A stretch of 14,716 nucleotides of DNA from the NCBI GenBank assembly GCA_964444685.1, contig CAYUIG010000069.1:1-14716 (forward strand), given 5' to 3'. Each line of letters starts with the position of its first letter. Within the stretch, counting starts at the first letter, position 1. The notes beneath the pieces were generated by a model that worked only from the letters and a program-made list of their open reading frames with translations, searched no databases and was not told the origin of the DNA. This DNA comes from CAYUIG01 sp964444685 (GTDB lineage: Bacteria > Gemmatimonadota > Gemmatimonadetes > Longimicrobiales > RSA9). Below are positions 6,439 through 12,448 of the stretch, piece after piece. Made by a program: the position numbers and the translations under genes.

Positions 6439-7397
6439 CCACGCTGACCGACTGGTTCCGCAGCGAGGCGCGTGAATGCCTCGACCGCATGGCGGCTACC
6501 GTCGAGGCGCATCCATCCGATCCGGCGCGACTGCGTCCGATCGCACGCGCGTTACGCGGCCATGCGCAGCTCGCGCGCGCGGAGGCCGCGCAGCGTGCGG
6601 CCGCCGCGCTCGAGGCCGCGTGCCGCGCGGCCGAAGAGGGAAGCGTCGCATGGGATGATGGCGCGGCGGAGCGCGCGCGTGCGACGATCGACGATCTGCG
6701 TGTGGTCGTGGAGGGTCCGGACGACCGCGCGGGTGAGGCGGCGGACGCGGTCGTCGGGCGCTGGAGCGAGACGTCCGCGGCGTCGCAGCCGACGGGCACA
6801 CAGGAGGCCGCGGCCCACGAAGCGTTCATCGATTTCACGCGCCGCGAGTTGAAGGAAGTCCTGCAGGCGCTCGATGCTGCGATCGAGGCGTTCGTGGAGA
6901 ACCCGGAGGATCACGGCGCCGTGCAGCACGCGCTTGCGAGCCAGGCGGCGCTGCTCGGCTCGAGTCGCCTCGACACGCTGTCCGTGATCGGCGAATCGCT
7001 GCGTGCGCTCGAGGAGATGTCGAAGCTCATCCTGCGTCTCGGCGCGCCGGTCAAGCGCGAGTGGCTGGAGGTGTATCGCGCGGCGCGCGACGTGCTCGGC
7101 CCTGCCGCGACCGCGCTGGAGCAGGGTGAGGAGCCGCAGCATTCGCCCGCGCTGAGCCGGCTGCGCACGATGCGTGAAGAGCTGCGCGATCGTCACAAGC
7201 CGCGCGATGCGGCCGCGCCGGAAGCGGATGGCGAGGCACCGCTGGTCGACATCCGCGACCTCTGCTTCGACGGGCCCGGCGCGCTGCGACGCGCGACCGA
7301 GCTCCAGCCGATCCTCGAGCGCGCGGTCGCGCGCGATCCAGCGGCGCGCGAGGCGCTCGAGGAACTGTTCGACCTGATTCGCCTCGCGCTCGAGTGA
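6435..7397 (+). CDS. Hypothetical protein with two degenerate HPt-like helical modules
   Basis: I cannot assign this 320-aa, Ala/Glu/Arg-rich, all-helical cytoplasmic protein to a named family. Residues 8-65 look like an HPt domain (F-x-x-E-A-x-E-C-L-x-x-M, then I-A-R-A-L-R-G-H-A-Q-L-A at 36-47), but the usual phospho-acceptor His position is Arg38. Residues 131-195 look like a second one: H165-A-L-A-S-Q-A-A-L-L-G175 aligns without gaps to HTLKGxAxxxG, keeping the His and final Gly but losing the Lys-Gly. A charged linker (about 95-125) separates them. A C-terminal segment, V-D-I-R-D-L-C-F-D-G-P-G-A-L-R-R-A (271-287), precedes two final helices. HPt domains relay phosphate or dock response regulators, so an adaptor or signalling role is plausible but unproven; no kinase or receiver domain lies in this window. 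It overlaps pdxJ (ATGA) and the next gene (GTGA). Confidence 0.7.
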   Translation: MTTLTDWFRSEARECLDRMAATVEAHPSDPARLRPIARALRGHAQLARAEAAQRAAAALEAACRAAEEGSVAWDDGAAERARATIDDLRVVVEGPDDRAGEAADAVVGRWSETSAASQPTGTQEAAAHEAFIDFTRRELKEVLQALDAAIEAFVENPEDHGAVQHALASQAALLGSSRLDTLSVIGESLRALEEMSKLILRLGAPVKREWLEVYRAARDVLGPAATALEQGEEPQHSPALSRLRTMREELRDRHKPRDAAAPEADGEAPLVDIRDLCFDGPGALRRATELQPILERAVARDPAAREALEELFDLIRLALE

Positions 7398-8470
7398 AGC
7401 GTACGCGTCCGGGCTTCGCTCACTGGAAGGCCGTCGTCAGCATCGCGCTCAGCGTGGTGCTGCTCTGGCTCGCTTTCCGCAACACGGACCTGCGCGAGGT
7501 CGTGCGCGAGATCCGCGCGGCCGATCCGCTACCGCTCCTCGCCGCTGCCTTCTTCGCAACGTTCGTCTTCTGGATCCGCGCCTGGCGCTGGCGTGTCCTG
7601 CTCCAGCCGATCCGACCCGACACCGCGTTCCAATCGCGCCTCAGTTCGGTGATGATCGGGTTCATGGTGAACAACGTGGTGGCCGCACGCGTGGGCGAGT
7701 TCGCGCGTGCGTTCGCACTCTCGCGCCAGGAGCCCGTGCCGCTCGTCGCGTCCTTCTCGACGCTCGTCCTCGAGCGGCTCTTCGACGCGGTCCTCTGCAT
7801 CGGCCTGTTGTTCGTCGCGCTCGCGCTGCCGGGATTCCCGGGACTGAGTGCGGGCGGCTCGGTCGACTACCTTGCCGTCGCGCGCGCCGTCGCCTTCGTC
7901 GTGGGACTCGTGCTCGGCGCACTCGTGCTCGTCGTTGCATGGCCGGCGCGTACCGTCGCGCTCGCCGAAGCGGTGGCGAACCGGGTGCTTCCGAACCGTC
8001 TGCGACGTCTCGTGATCGATTCACTCGAGGCATTCCTCGCCGGCATCGGCGTGCTCCGGAATCCCGGTCTCGTGGTGCGGACGGCGGCATGGAGCCTTTT
8101 CCTCTGGTTCGTCAATTCGCTCGGGTTCTGGGCGGCATCGTACGCGTTCGGTATCGACCTCCCGATCGCGGGCGCGCTGTTCCTGAACGGCGCGGTCGCG
8201 CTCGCGGTCGCGGTGCCGTCTGCGCCCGGCTTCTTCGGTCCGTTCGAGCTCGCGGTCAACGTCGTGCTCGTGCAGCTGTGGGGATACGAGGCGTCGCTCG
8301 CGGTCGGCTACGCGATCGCCTTCCACATCGTCGGCTACATTCCCGTCACGCTCATCGGCATCTGGTACGCCTCGCGCCTGGGACTTTCCGTGCGGCGCAT
8401 GGCCGATACCGAACGCGAAGTGGAGGAGGCCGTCGAGCGCGCCGGCGGCGCGGAGCCGGAGCGCGGCTGA
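7394..8470 (+). CDS. Lysylphosphatidylglycerol synthase TM-region / YbhN-type (flippase-like) membrane protein
   Basis: This 358-aa polytopic membrane protein matches the LPG_synthase_TM (UPF0104/YbhN) family. Hydrophobic segments lie near residues 13-29, 47-66, 84-97, 130-150, 160-183, 228-252, 258-275, 283-298 and 304-327. Family signatures are W-R-W-R-V-L-L (64-70), R-V-G-E-F-A-R-A (99-106), E-R-L-F-D-A-V (127-133) and P-S-A-P-G-F-F-G-P-F-E (275-285). There is no C-terminal aminoacyltransferase domain, so this is not a full MprF. Stand-alone members are thought to move or bind lipids, but the substrate is unknown. The C-terminus is a charged cytoplasmic-like tail (336-358). The GTG start overlaps the upstream stop by 4 bp, and its TGA shares a base with the ispE ATG. 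Confidence 0.85.
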   Translation: MKRTRPGFAHWKAVVSIALSVVLLWLAFRNTDLREVVREIRAADPLPLLAAAFFATFVFWIRAWRWRVLLQPIRPDTAFQSRLSSVMIGFMVNNVVAARVGEFARAFALSRQEPVPLVASFSTLVLERLFDAVLCIGLLFVALALPGFPGLSAGGSVDYLAVARAVAFVVGLVLGALVLVVAWPARTVALAEAVANRVLPNRLRRLVIDSLEAFLAGIGVLRNPGLVVRTAAWSLFLWFVNSLGFWAASYAFGIDLPIAGALFLNGAVALAVAVPSAPGFFGPFELAVNVVLVQLWGYEASLAVGYAIAFHIVGYIPVTLIGIWYASRLGLSVRRMADTEREVEEAVERAGGAEPERG

Positions 8471-9333
8471 TGCGCGTCGATGCACCGGCGAAGCTGAATC
8501 TCCGCCTCGCCGTGCTGGCGCGTGAGGCGAGCGGCTACCACCAGATCGAAACGCTCTTCATCCGCCTCGAGCTGGCCGACACGATCGAGATCGCGCTGGA
8601 AGGGAAGGGCGTCGAACTCGAGGTCACGGCCGACGACGACCTGGGTCCCGCCACCGACAATCTCGCGTATCGCGCCGCCGCCGCGTTCCTTCACGAAGTG
8701 GGGCTGGATGTCGGAGTGCACGTGAAACTCACGAAGCGCATTCCCGCCGGTGCCGGCCTCGGTGGTGGTTCGAGCGATGCGGCCGCGACGATGCTCGCGC
8801 TGGAATCCCTCACCGGTGTTGCGCTCGACAGCGAGGCGCGCTGGCGCATCGCACGCTCGCTCGGCAGTGATGTGCCGTTCTTCGTGTCGCGTGCTGCGCT
8901 GGCGTTCGGCTGGGGTCGCGGCGATCGGCTGCTCGCGCTGCCCGCGCCGCCGCCGTCCGAAGTGCTGCTGATCGTGCCGCGCGTCCGGGTATCTACGGCC
9001 GAAGCCTATGCGACGCTTTCGCCGTCGGGTTCCGGTGCGTTGCTCATGCATCCGCGTGACCTCACGTCCTGGCCCGGCATCGCCGGCATCGCATACAACG
9101 ATTTCGAGCGCGGTGCAGCGGAACGGCATCGCGGGATCGCCGCGGCGCTGGAATGCGCGCGCTCGCTCGGCGGAATCGTCGCCGGCATGACGGGCACCGG
9201 TTCGGCGGTCTACGCGATTTTCGAGGATGTCTCCGCGGCCGATCGGGGACACGACGTGGCGCGGGCACAGTTGCACGATGCCGTGGTGCTGCGCACACGC
9301 ACGGCCGTTGATCGGCCGTCCGGGCGGGATTAG
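8470..9333 (+). CDS. ispE: 4-diphosphocytidyl-2-C-methyl-D-erythritol kinase
   Basis: IspE phosphorylates the 2-hydroxyl of CDP-methylerythritol in the non-mevalonate (MEP) isoprenoid pathway. This 287-aa GHMP kinase has A-P-A-K-L-N-L (5-11, with K8 and N10), G-Y-H-Q-I-E-T-L-F (22-30), the ATP loop P-A-G-A-G-L-G-G-G-S-S-D-A-A (92-105), and G-S-D-V-P-F-F (132-138) bearing the catalytic Asp134. M-T-G-T-G-S-A-V-Y-A near the C-terminus is the third GHMP motif. The frame is open far upstream, but homology begins at ATG 8470, which shares one base with the preceding stop (TGATG). The last coding bases form a perfect 7-bp inverted repeat (9301-9307 with 9313-9319), and the TAG stop lies inside the putative -10 box of the tRNA gene that follows. 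ispE near prs-ctc-pth is a known conserved neighbourhood. Confidence 0.96.
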   Translation: MRVDAPAKLNLRLAVLAREASGYHQIETLFIRLELADTIEIALEGKGVELEVTADDDLGPATDNLAYRAAAAFLHEVGLDVGVHVKLTKRIPAGAGLGGGSSDAAATMLALESLTGVALDSEARWRIARSLGSDVPFFVSRAALAFGWGRGDRLLALPAPPPSEVLLIVPRVRVSTAEAYATLSPSGSGALLMHPRDLTSWPGIAGIAYNDFERGAAERHRGIAAALECARSLGGIVAGMTGTGSAVYAIFEDVSAADRGHDVARAQLHDAVVLRTRTAVDRPSGRD

Positions 9334-9338
9334 CTTTT
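9308..9338 (+). promoter_or_regulatory. Putative promoter of tRNA-Gln, overlapping the ispE 3' end
   Basis: TTGATC (9308-9313), 17 bp, then TAGCTT (9331-9336, continuing TT) gives a predicted start near 9343, four bases before the mature tRNA. The TAG of the -10 is the ispE stop codon. The -35 is centred in an inverted repeat, ACGGCCG-TTGAT-CGGCCGT (9301-9319). The same TAGCTTT occurs in the prs promoter. The -10 matches the sigma-70 consensus only weakly but fits the TAnnTTTG type of the Bacteroidetes group. The T-run at 9335-9339 is too far from the hairpin for a good intrinsic terminator. Confidence 0.5.
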
Positions 9339-9346
9339 TCGTTCAT

Positions 9347-9417
9347 TCCCGGGTCGTCCAACGGCAGGACACGAGACTTTGGATCTCGTTATGGTGGTTC
9401 GAATCCACCCCCGGGAA
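9347..9417 (+). tRNA. tRNA-Gln (anticodon UUG)
   Basis: A full cloverleaf can be drawn by hand. The acceptor stem is 9347-9353 with 9410-9416 (7 bp, beginning U1-A72, typical of tRNA-Gln). U8 is at 9354. The D stem is GTCC/GGAC (9356-9359, 9367-9370). The anticodon stem is CGAGA/TCTCG (9372-9376, 9384-9388) with loop CTTTGGA and anticodon TTG at 9379-9381. A 4-nt variable loop is followed by T stem GGTGG/CCACC with loop TTCGAAT, and the discriminator is A at 9417. The bases after it are TCC, so CCA is not encoded and must be added, for instance by the CCA-adding enzyme encoded at the start of the window. It decodes CAA, and CAG by wobble. Confidence 0.97.
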
Positions 9418-9437
9418 TCCTCTCTCGATGGGATCTC

Positions 9438-10034
9438 ATGGCGCGGCCACGAACGAATCGCCGGCTTCCCGACTCCGTCCGCACACGGCTCGACGTGGCG
9501 GGCGCACTGGCGTGGGAGTCACTCGTCGACACGCACGTGGACCACGCGTTCCAGTTCATCGGGCTGATGGGCGACTTCATGCCCCTCGAGGAATCACTCG
9601 CGCGCTACCTGCTCGAGATGGATCTCGGCGAGTCCATGGCCCAGGCGATTCGCACGCGCGTGCTCGTCAGCATCGAGGATGAACCCCCGGCCGACCCCGA
9701 TGCCGAGACCGAGGGGCCGCCCGACGAGGAGGGCTGGCGCCGATTCCGGCCCGACGTGGTGATGAAGGGCGTGCGCGAGCGGCAGAAGCGACAGGACGAG
9801 GTCGAGACGCGCGTCGAGCTCGCACTCGCCCGTGCGGAGGAGGCCGTCATCACCACGCACGTCGACAACGCCATCACCTTCGCCGCCATCCTCGACGACC
9901 ACCTCCCGCTGGCCGCTTCCGTCCAGCACTACCTCGCCGCCGTCGACCTCTCCGGTGGCCGGGCCCAGGCCGTATTCCAGCGGACGATGGCCCGCCTCGC
10001 GGATGTGCATCTGCCGCTCCCGGTTCGGTCGTAA
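9438..10034 (+). CDS. Unrecognised protein with a duplicated 61-residue unit
   Basis: I do not recognise this 198-aa soluble protein. Residues 14-74 and 122-182 align without a gap at a constant offset of 108 residues, with 25 of 61 positions identical by my count. The conserved core reads T-H-V-D-x-A-x-x-F, then D, P-L, S, Y-L, D-L, A-Q-A and R. His33/141, Asp35/143, Asp46/154, Tyr57/165 and Asp62/170 are kept in both. Predicted structure is helical. The linker is acidic (81-98, D-E-P-P-A-D-P-D) then basic (101-119). No signal peptide or membrane segment is seen. The ATG has a weak GGGA four bases upstream (9430-9433). The gene starts 20 nt after the tRNA and precedes the prs promoter region, so it may share the tRNA transcript. 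Function unknown; conserved His/Asp pairs could bind metal, which is speculation. The duplication supports a real gene. Confidence 0.8.
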   Translation: MARPRTNRRLPDSVRTRLDVAGALAWESLVDTHVDHAFQFIGLMGDFMPLEESLARYLLEMDLGESMAQAIRTRVLVSIEDEPPADPDAETEGPPDEEGWRRFRPDVVMKGVRERQKRQDEVETRVELALARAEEAVITTHVDNAITFAAILDDHLPLAASVQHYLAAVDLSGGRAQAVFQRTMARLADVHLPLPVRS

Positions 10035-10041
10035 ATCTCTT

Positions 10042-10103
10042 GCCCGCCGTAAAGTCGCCCGCCCCAAGTCGCCCGCCAAAGGTCGCCCGCCCCACGTCGC
10101 CCC
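10042..10103 (+). repeat. Imperfect 14-bp tandem repeats, core GTCGCCCGCC
   Basis: The core GTCGCCCGCC begins at 10054, 10068 and 10082. A partial copy (GTCGCCC) begins at 10096, and a degenerate one (GCCCGCC) lies at 10042. Spacing is exactly 14 bp between the clear copies. The 4-base tails differ (CCAA, AAAG, CCAC). The array lies between the 198-aa gene stop and the prs promoter and shows no coding signal. It could be a slippage product or a set of binding sites upstream of the -35. Confidence 0.75.
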
Positions 10104-10111
10104 GAGCCATC

Positions 10112-10148
10112 CGGGTTTGACACAACCCGAAGGGCCACACTAGCTTTC
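10112..10148 (+). promoter_or_regulatory. Putative prs promoter
   Basis: A perfect -35 TTGACA (10117-10122), an 18-bp spacer and TAGCTT (10141-10146, within TAGCTTTC) predict a start near 10153 and a leader of about 28 nt. The -35 lies inside a perfect 6-bp inverted repeat, CGGGTT-TGACAC-AACCCG (10112-10129), which might act as an operator. This is the largest intergenic region of the window (10035-10180), consistent with a new transcription unit starting at prs. Confidence 0.65.
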
Positions 10149-10180
10149 ACGGCTGTCGCAACCACGGACCGGCGAGGGGA

Positions 10181-11131
10181 ATGGCGGAAGATCCGACGCG
10201 GGGGCCGCTGCTGCTGCTGAGCGGCACGGCGAATCAGCCGCTGGCTCAGGAGATCGCAGATCAGCTCGGCCTGCCGCTCGGGGAGCTGACGGTCAAGCGC
10301 TTCGCGGACGGCGAGATCTTCGTCCGGATCAACCAGAACGCGCGCGGCCGCGATGTCTTCATCGTGCAGCCGACGCCGCCGCCGGCGGACAGCATCATGG
10401 AGCTGCTGCTCCTGATCGACGCGGCGAAGCGGGCGTCGGCGGCGCGGGTAACGGCGATCGTGCCGTACTACGGGTACGCGCGCCAGGACAGGAAGGATCA
10501 GCCGCGGGTGGCGATCGGGGGCAAGCTGGTGGCGAACCTGATCGAGGCGGCCGGAGCGGAAAAGCTGCTGGGGATGGACTTCCACACGCACCAGATCCAG
10601 GGCTTCTTCGACATCCCGGTGGACCACCTGTACGCGGCGCCGGTGCTGACGCGGTACTTCAAGACGATCGGGATCGAGGATCCGGTCGTGGTGGCGCCGG
10701 ACGTCGGCGCGGCGAAGATGGCGCGCGGGTTCGCGCGGCGGCTCAACGCCGGCTTCGCGATCATCGACAAGCGGCGGCCGCAGCCGAACGTTGCGGAAGT
10801 GATGCAGGTGGTGGGTGAGGTGGAGGGACGGAACTGCATCATCGTGGATGACATGATCGACACCGCCGGCACGCTGGTGAGTGTCGTGAATGCACTGAAG
10901 GAGCACGGCGCGCAGGACGTGTACGCTGCGGCAACGCACGCACTGCTGTCGCCACCGGCGGTGGAGCGGTTGACGAACGCGCCGGTGAAGGAAGTCGTGG
11001 TAACGAACACGCTGCACGTACCGGAGTCGAAGCGGTTCGACAAGCTGAAGGTGCTGTCGATCGCGGACCTGCTGGCGCGTGCGTGCCAGTACACACACTC
11101 GAACGAGTCCGTCAGTCAGCTCTTCGACTGA
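10181..11131 (+). CDS. prs: Ribose-phosphate pyrophosphokinase (PRPP synthetase)
   Basis: Prs makes 5-phosphoribosyl-1-diphosphate from ribose 5-phosphate and ATP, feeding purine, pyrimidine, His, Trp and NAD synthesis. The 316-aa length is standard for class I enzymes. Motifs are R-F-A-D-G-E-I (40-46), the Q-P-T segment (63-65), P-Y-Y-G-Y-A-R-Q-D-R-K (95-105), D-F-H-T-H-Q-I-Q-G-F-F-D-I-P-V-D (133-148), A-P-D-V-G-A-A-K (172-179), I-D-K-R-R (195-199) and the PRPP loop V-D-D-M-I-D-T-A-G-T (222-231). The bases T-H after the catalytic His135 replace the more usual A-G/E, a mild variation. ATG is immediately preceded by GAGGGGA, an SD of unusually short spacing. It has its own promoter and forms a unit with rplY and pth downstream. 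Confidence 0.97.
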   Translation: MAEDPTRGPLLLLSGTANQPLAQEIADQLGLPLGELTVKRFADGEIFVRINQNARGRDVFIVQPTPPPADSIMELLLLIDAAKRASAARVTAIVPYYGYARQDRKDQPRVAIGGKLVANLIEAAGAEKLLGMDFHTHQIQGFFDIPVDHLYAAPVLTRYFKTIGIEDPVVVAPDVGAAKMARGFARRLNAGFAIIDKRRPQPNVAEVMQVVGEVEGRNCIIVDDMIDTAGTLVSVVNALKEHGAQDVYAAATHALLSPPAVERLTNAPVKEVVVTNTLHVPESKRFDKLKVLSIADLLARACQYTHSNESVSQLFD

Positions 11132-11145
11132 GGAGATCAAGAGCC

Positions 11146-11817
11146 ATGGCAGTGAGCGCGAAGTTGAGTGCGGAGCCGCGTGAGCGGACGGGGAAGGGCT
11201 GGAACCGGAAGCTGCGTGCGGAGGGCCGGGTGCCCGCGGTGGTGTACGGCCACGGCGAGTCGACGCGGTCGCTGTCGGTGAACGCGCACGAGCTCTCCCG
11301 CCTGTTCGACCAGGTGCACGTCGAGAACACGATCCTGGACCTGGAGATCAACGGTGAGTCGGGGCCGGTGAAGGTGCTGGTGCGCGAGATCCAGCGTCAC
11401 GCCTACAAGGCGGACGTGCTGCACGTCGATTTCCTCCAGATCCATGCGGGCGAGAAGATCACGGTCGAGGTGCCGATCCGTCTGACGGGTCAGGCGCCGG
11501 GCGTGAAGACGGGCGGCATGCTCCAGCAGTCGCTGGACGAGTTGGAGGTGCGCTGCCTGCCGGACCAGATCCCCGAAGTGATCGAGGTGGACGTGAGCGG
11601 CCTCGAGATCGGGGACTCGATCCACGTCGGCCAGCTCGCGCTGCCGGAGGGCGTGCAGGTAATGATCGAGTCGGATCGTACGATCTGCTCGGTGATGGCG
11701 CCGACGGTGGTGGCGACGGATGAGGAGGCCACGGCGGCTGCGGCTGCGGAGCCGTCGCAGGCGGAGCCGGAGGTGATCCGGCGCGGCCGCGAAGCCGAGG
11801 AGGAGTCCGGCGACTGA
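11146..11817 (+). CDS. rplY: 50S ribosomal protein L25, general stress protein Ctc form
   Basis: L25/TL5/Ctc binds 5S rRNA in the large subunit; the long two-domain form is stress-linked in some bacteria. The 223-aa protein has the N-terminal 5S-binding barrel (about 5-94: R-x-x-x-G-K-G-x-x-R-K-L-R-A-x-G-R-V-P, V-V-Y-G, then V-L-V-R-E-I-Q-R and V-L-H-V-D-F). The C-terminal TL5 domain (about 100-186) has V-P-I-R-L-T-G, G-V-K-x-G-G-M-L and L-P-D-x-I-P. A low-complexity Ala/Glu tail (187-223) is typical. The frame is open from 11083, but ATG 11146 is chosen because homology starts at A-V-S-A-K-L and AGGAG lies 10 bases upstream (11131-11135). The gap after prs is 14 bp, so co-transcription is likely. 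Confidence 0.95.
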   Translation: MAVSAKLSAEPRERTGKGWNRKLRAEGRVPAVVYGHGESTRSLSVNAHELSRLFDQVHVENTILDLEINGESGPVKVLVREIQRHAYKADVLHVDFLQIHAGEKITVEVPIRLTGQAPGVKTGGMLQQSLDELEVRCLPDQIPEVIEVDVSGLEIGDSIHVGQLALPEGVQVMIESDRTICSVMAPTVVATDEEATAAAAAEPSQAEPEVIRRGREAEEESGD

Positions 11818-11832
11818 CGCGCCGGCGGCGCC

Positions 11833-12402
11833 GTGAAGGTCGTCTGCGGTCTGGGCAATCCCGGCGCCGAGTACGAGGACACGCGCCACAACGCGGGCTG
11901 GTGGGTTGTGGAGGCGGCGCGCGCGGCGTGGAGTTTTCCGCCGTTCCGCCGGGATGGTCAGGCGCGGTTCAGTGTCGGCCGCGTTGGTGACGACGAGGTC
12001 TGGCTCATGGAGCCGCTGACGTACATGAACCGCAGCGGCTCCGCCGTCGCGCGGCTCCGCGGGATCGACGGCTTCGACTTCACGCGCGACCTGCTCGTCG
12101 TCGTGGACGAAGCGGCGCTGCCGCTGGGACGGCTGCGACTGCGTGCGGAAGGAAGTGCGGGCGGGCACAACGGCCTGCGCTCGATCGAAGCGTCGCTGCG
12201 CAGCCAGGAATACCACCGGCTGCGCATCGGCATCGGCCCGGCGCCGTCGGGGGTGGACCTGGCCGAGTGGGTTCTGGAACCATTCGAGTCCGATGAAGCC
12301 GCGGCATTGCGCGAGCGGCTGCCGGATGCCGTCGAGGGGATCCGCCTGTGGATCGAGAAGGGCACCGAGACGGCGATGAATCACCTGAACGCAATCCGTT
12401 GA
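11833..12402 (+). CDS. pth: Peptidyl-tRNA hydrolase
   Basis: Pth cleaves the ester bond of peptidyl-tRNAs released from ribosomes, recycling tRNA. The 189-aa length is usual. Residues expected at the active site are present: G-L-G-N9-P-G, T-R-H19-N-A-G, P-L-T-Y-M-N66-x-S-G and D92 in V-V-D-E-A-A-L-P. S-A-G-G-H-N113-G-L-R-S-I and R-L-R-I-G-I-G are the remaining signatures. The start is GTG 11833, whose sequence M-K-V-V-C-G-L-G-N-P fits the family. Only 15 bp separate it from rplY, and no clear Shine-Dalgarno is present. Instead a small GC hairpin (GCGCC-GGC-GGCGC, 11819-11831) directly precedes the start, so translation may depend on coupling to rplY. The order rplY/ctc-pth after prs is conserved in many bacteria. 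Confidence 0.96.
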   Translation: MKVVCGLGNPGAEYEDTRHNAGWWVVEAARAAWSFPPFRRDGQARFSVGRVGDDEVWLMEPLTYMNRSGSAVARLRGIDGFDFTRDLLVVVDEAALPLGRLRLRAEGSAGGHNGLRSIEASLRSQEYHRLRIGIGPAPSGVDLAEWVLEPFESDEAAALRERLPDAVEGIRLWIEKGTETAMNHLNAIR

Positions 12403-12414
12403 GGAACGACCAGC

Positions 12415-12432
12415 CGGCGCGCGGGGGCGCCG
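12415..12432 (+). other. GC-rich hairpin in the pth-hppA gap
   Basis: CGGCGC (12415-12420) and GCGCCG (12427-12432) form a perfect 6-bp stem with loop GCGGGG, in the 46-bp gap between pth and the pyrophosphatase gene. It is followed by CAGCAAGGGAGG, not a T-run, so an intrinsic terminator is unlikely. It could stabilise an mRNA end or be incidental. The AAGGGAGG at 12437-12444 is the strong Shine-Dalgarno of the next gene. Confidence 0.35.
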
Positions 12433-12448
12433 CAGCAAGGGAGGCGAT

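Noticed and set aside
7939..8469. Upstream extension of the ispE frame to 7939
   Set aside because: The translation upstream of 8470 is Arg-rich and overlaps the YbhN-type gene; IspE homology starts exactly at ATG 8470.
9301..9339. ACGGCCG/CGGCCGT hairpin followed by TTTTT as an intrinsic terminator for ispE
   Set aside because: The T-run starts about 15 bases after the stem and lies directly before the tRNA; the promoter reading explains TAGCTTT better, though read-through regulation is not excluded.
10035..10111. GC-rich repeats before prs as a CRISPR array
   Set aside because: Units are 14 bp with 4-base variable tails; there are no spacers of CRISPR length and no cas genes.
11083..11145. 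Upstream extension of the L25 frame to 11083
   Set aside because: It overlaps the conserved end of prs; L25 homology and the Shine-Dalgarno point to ATG 11146.
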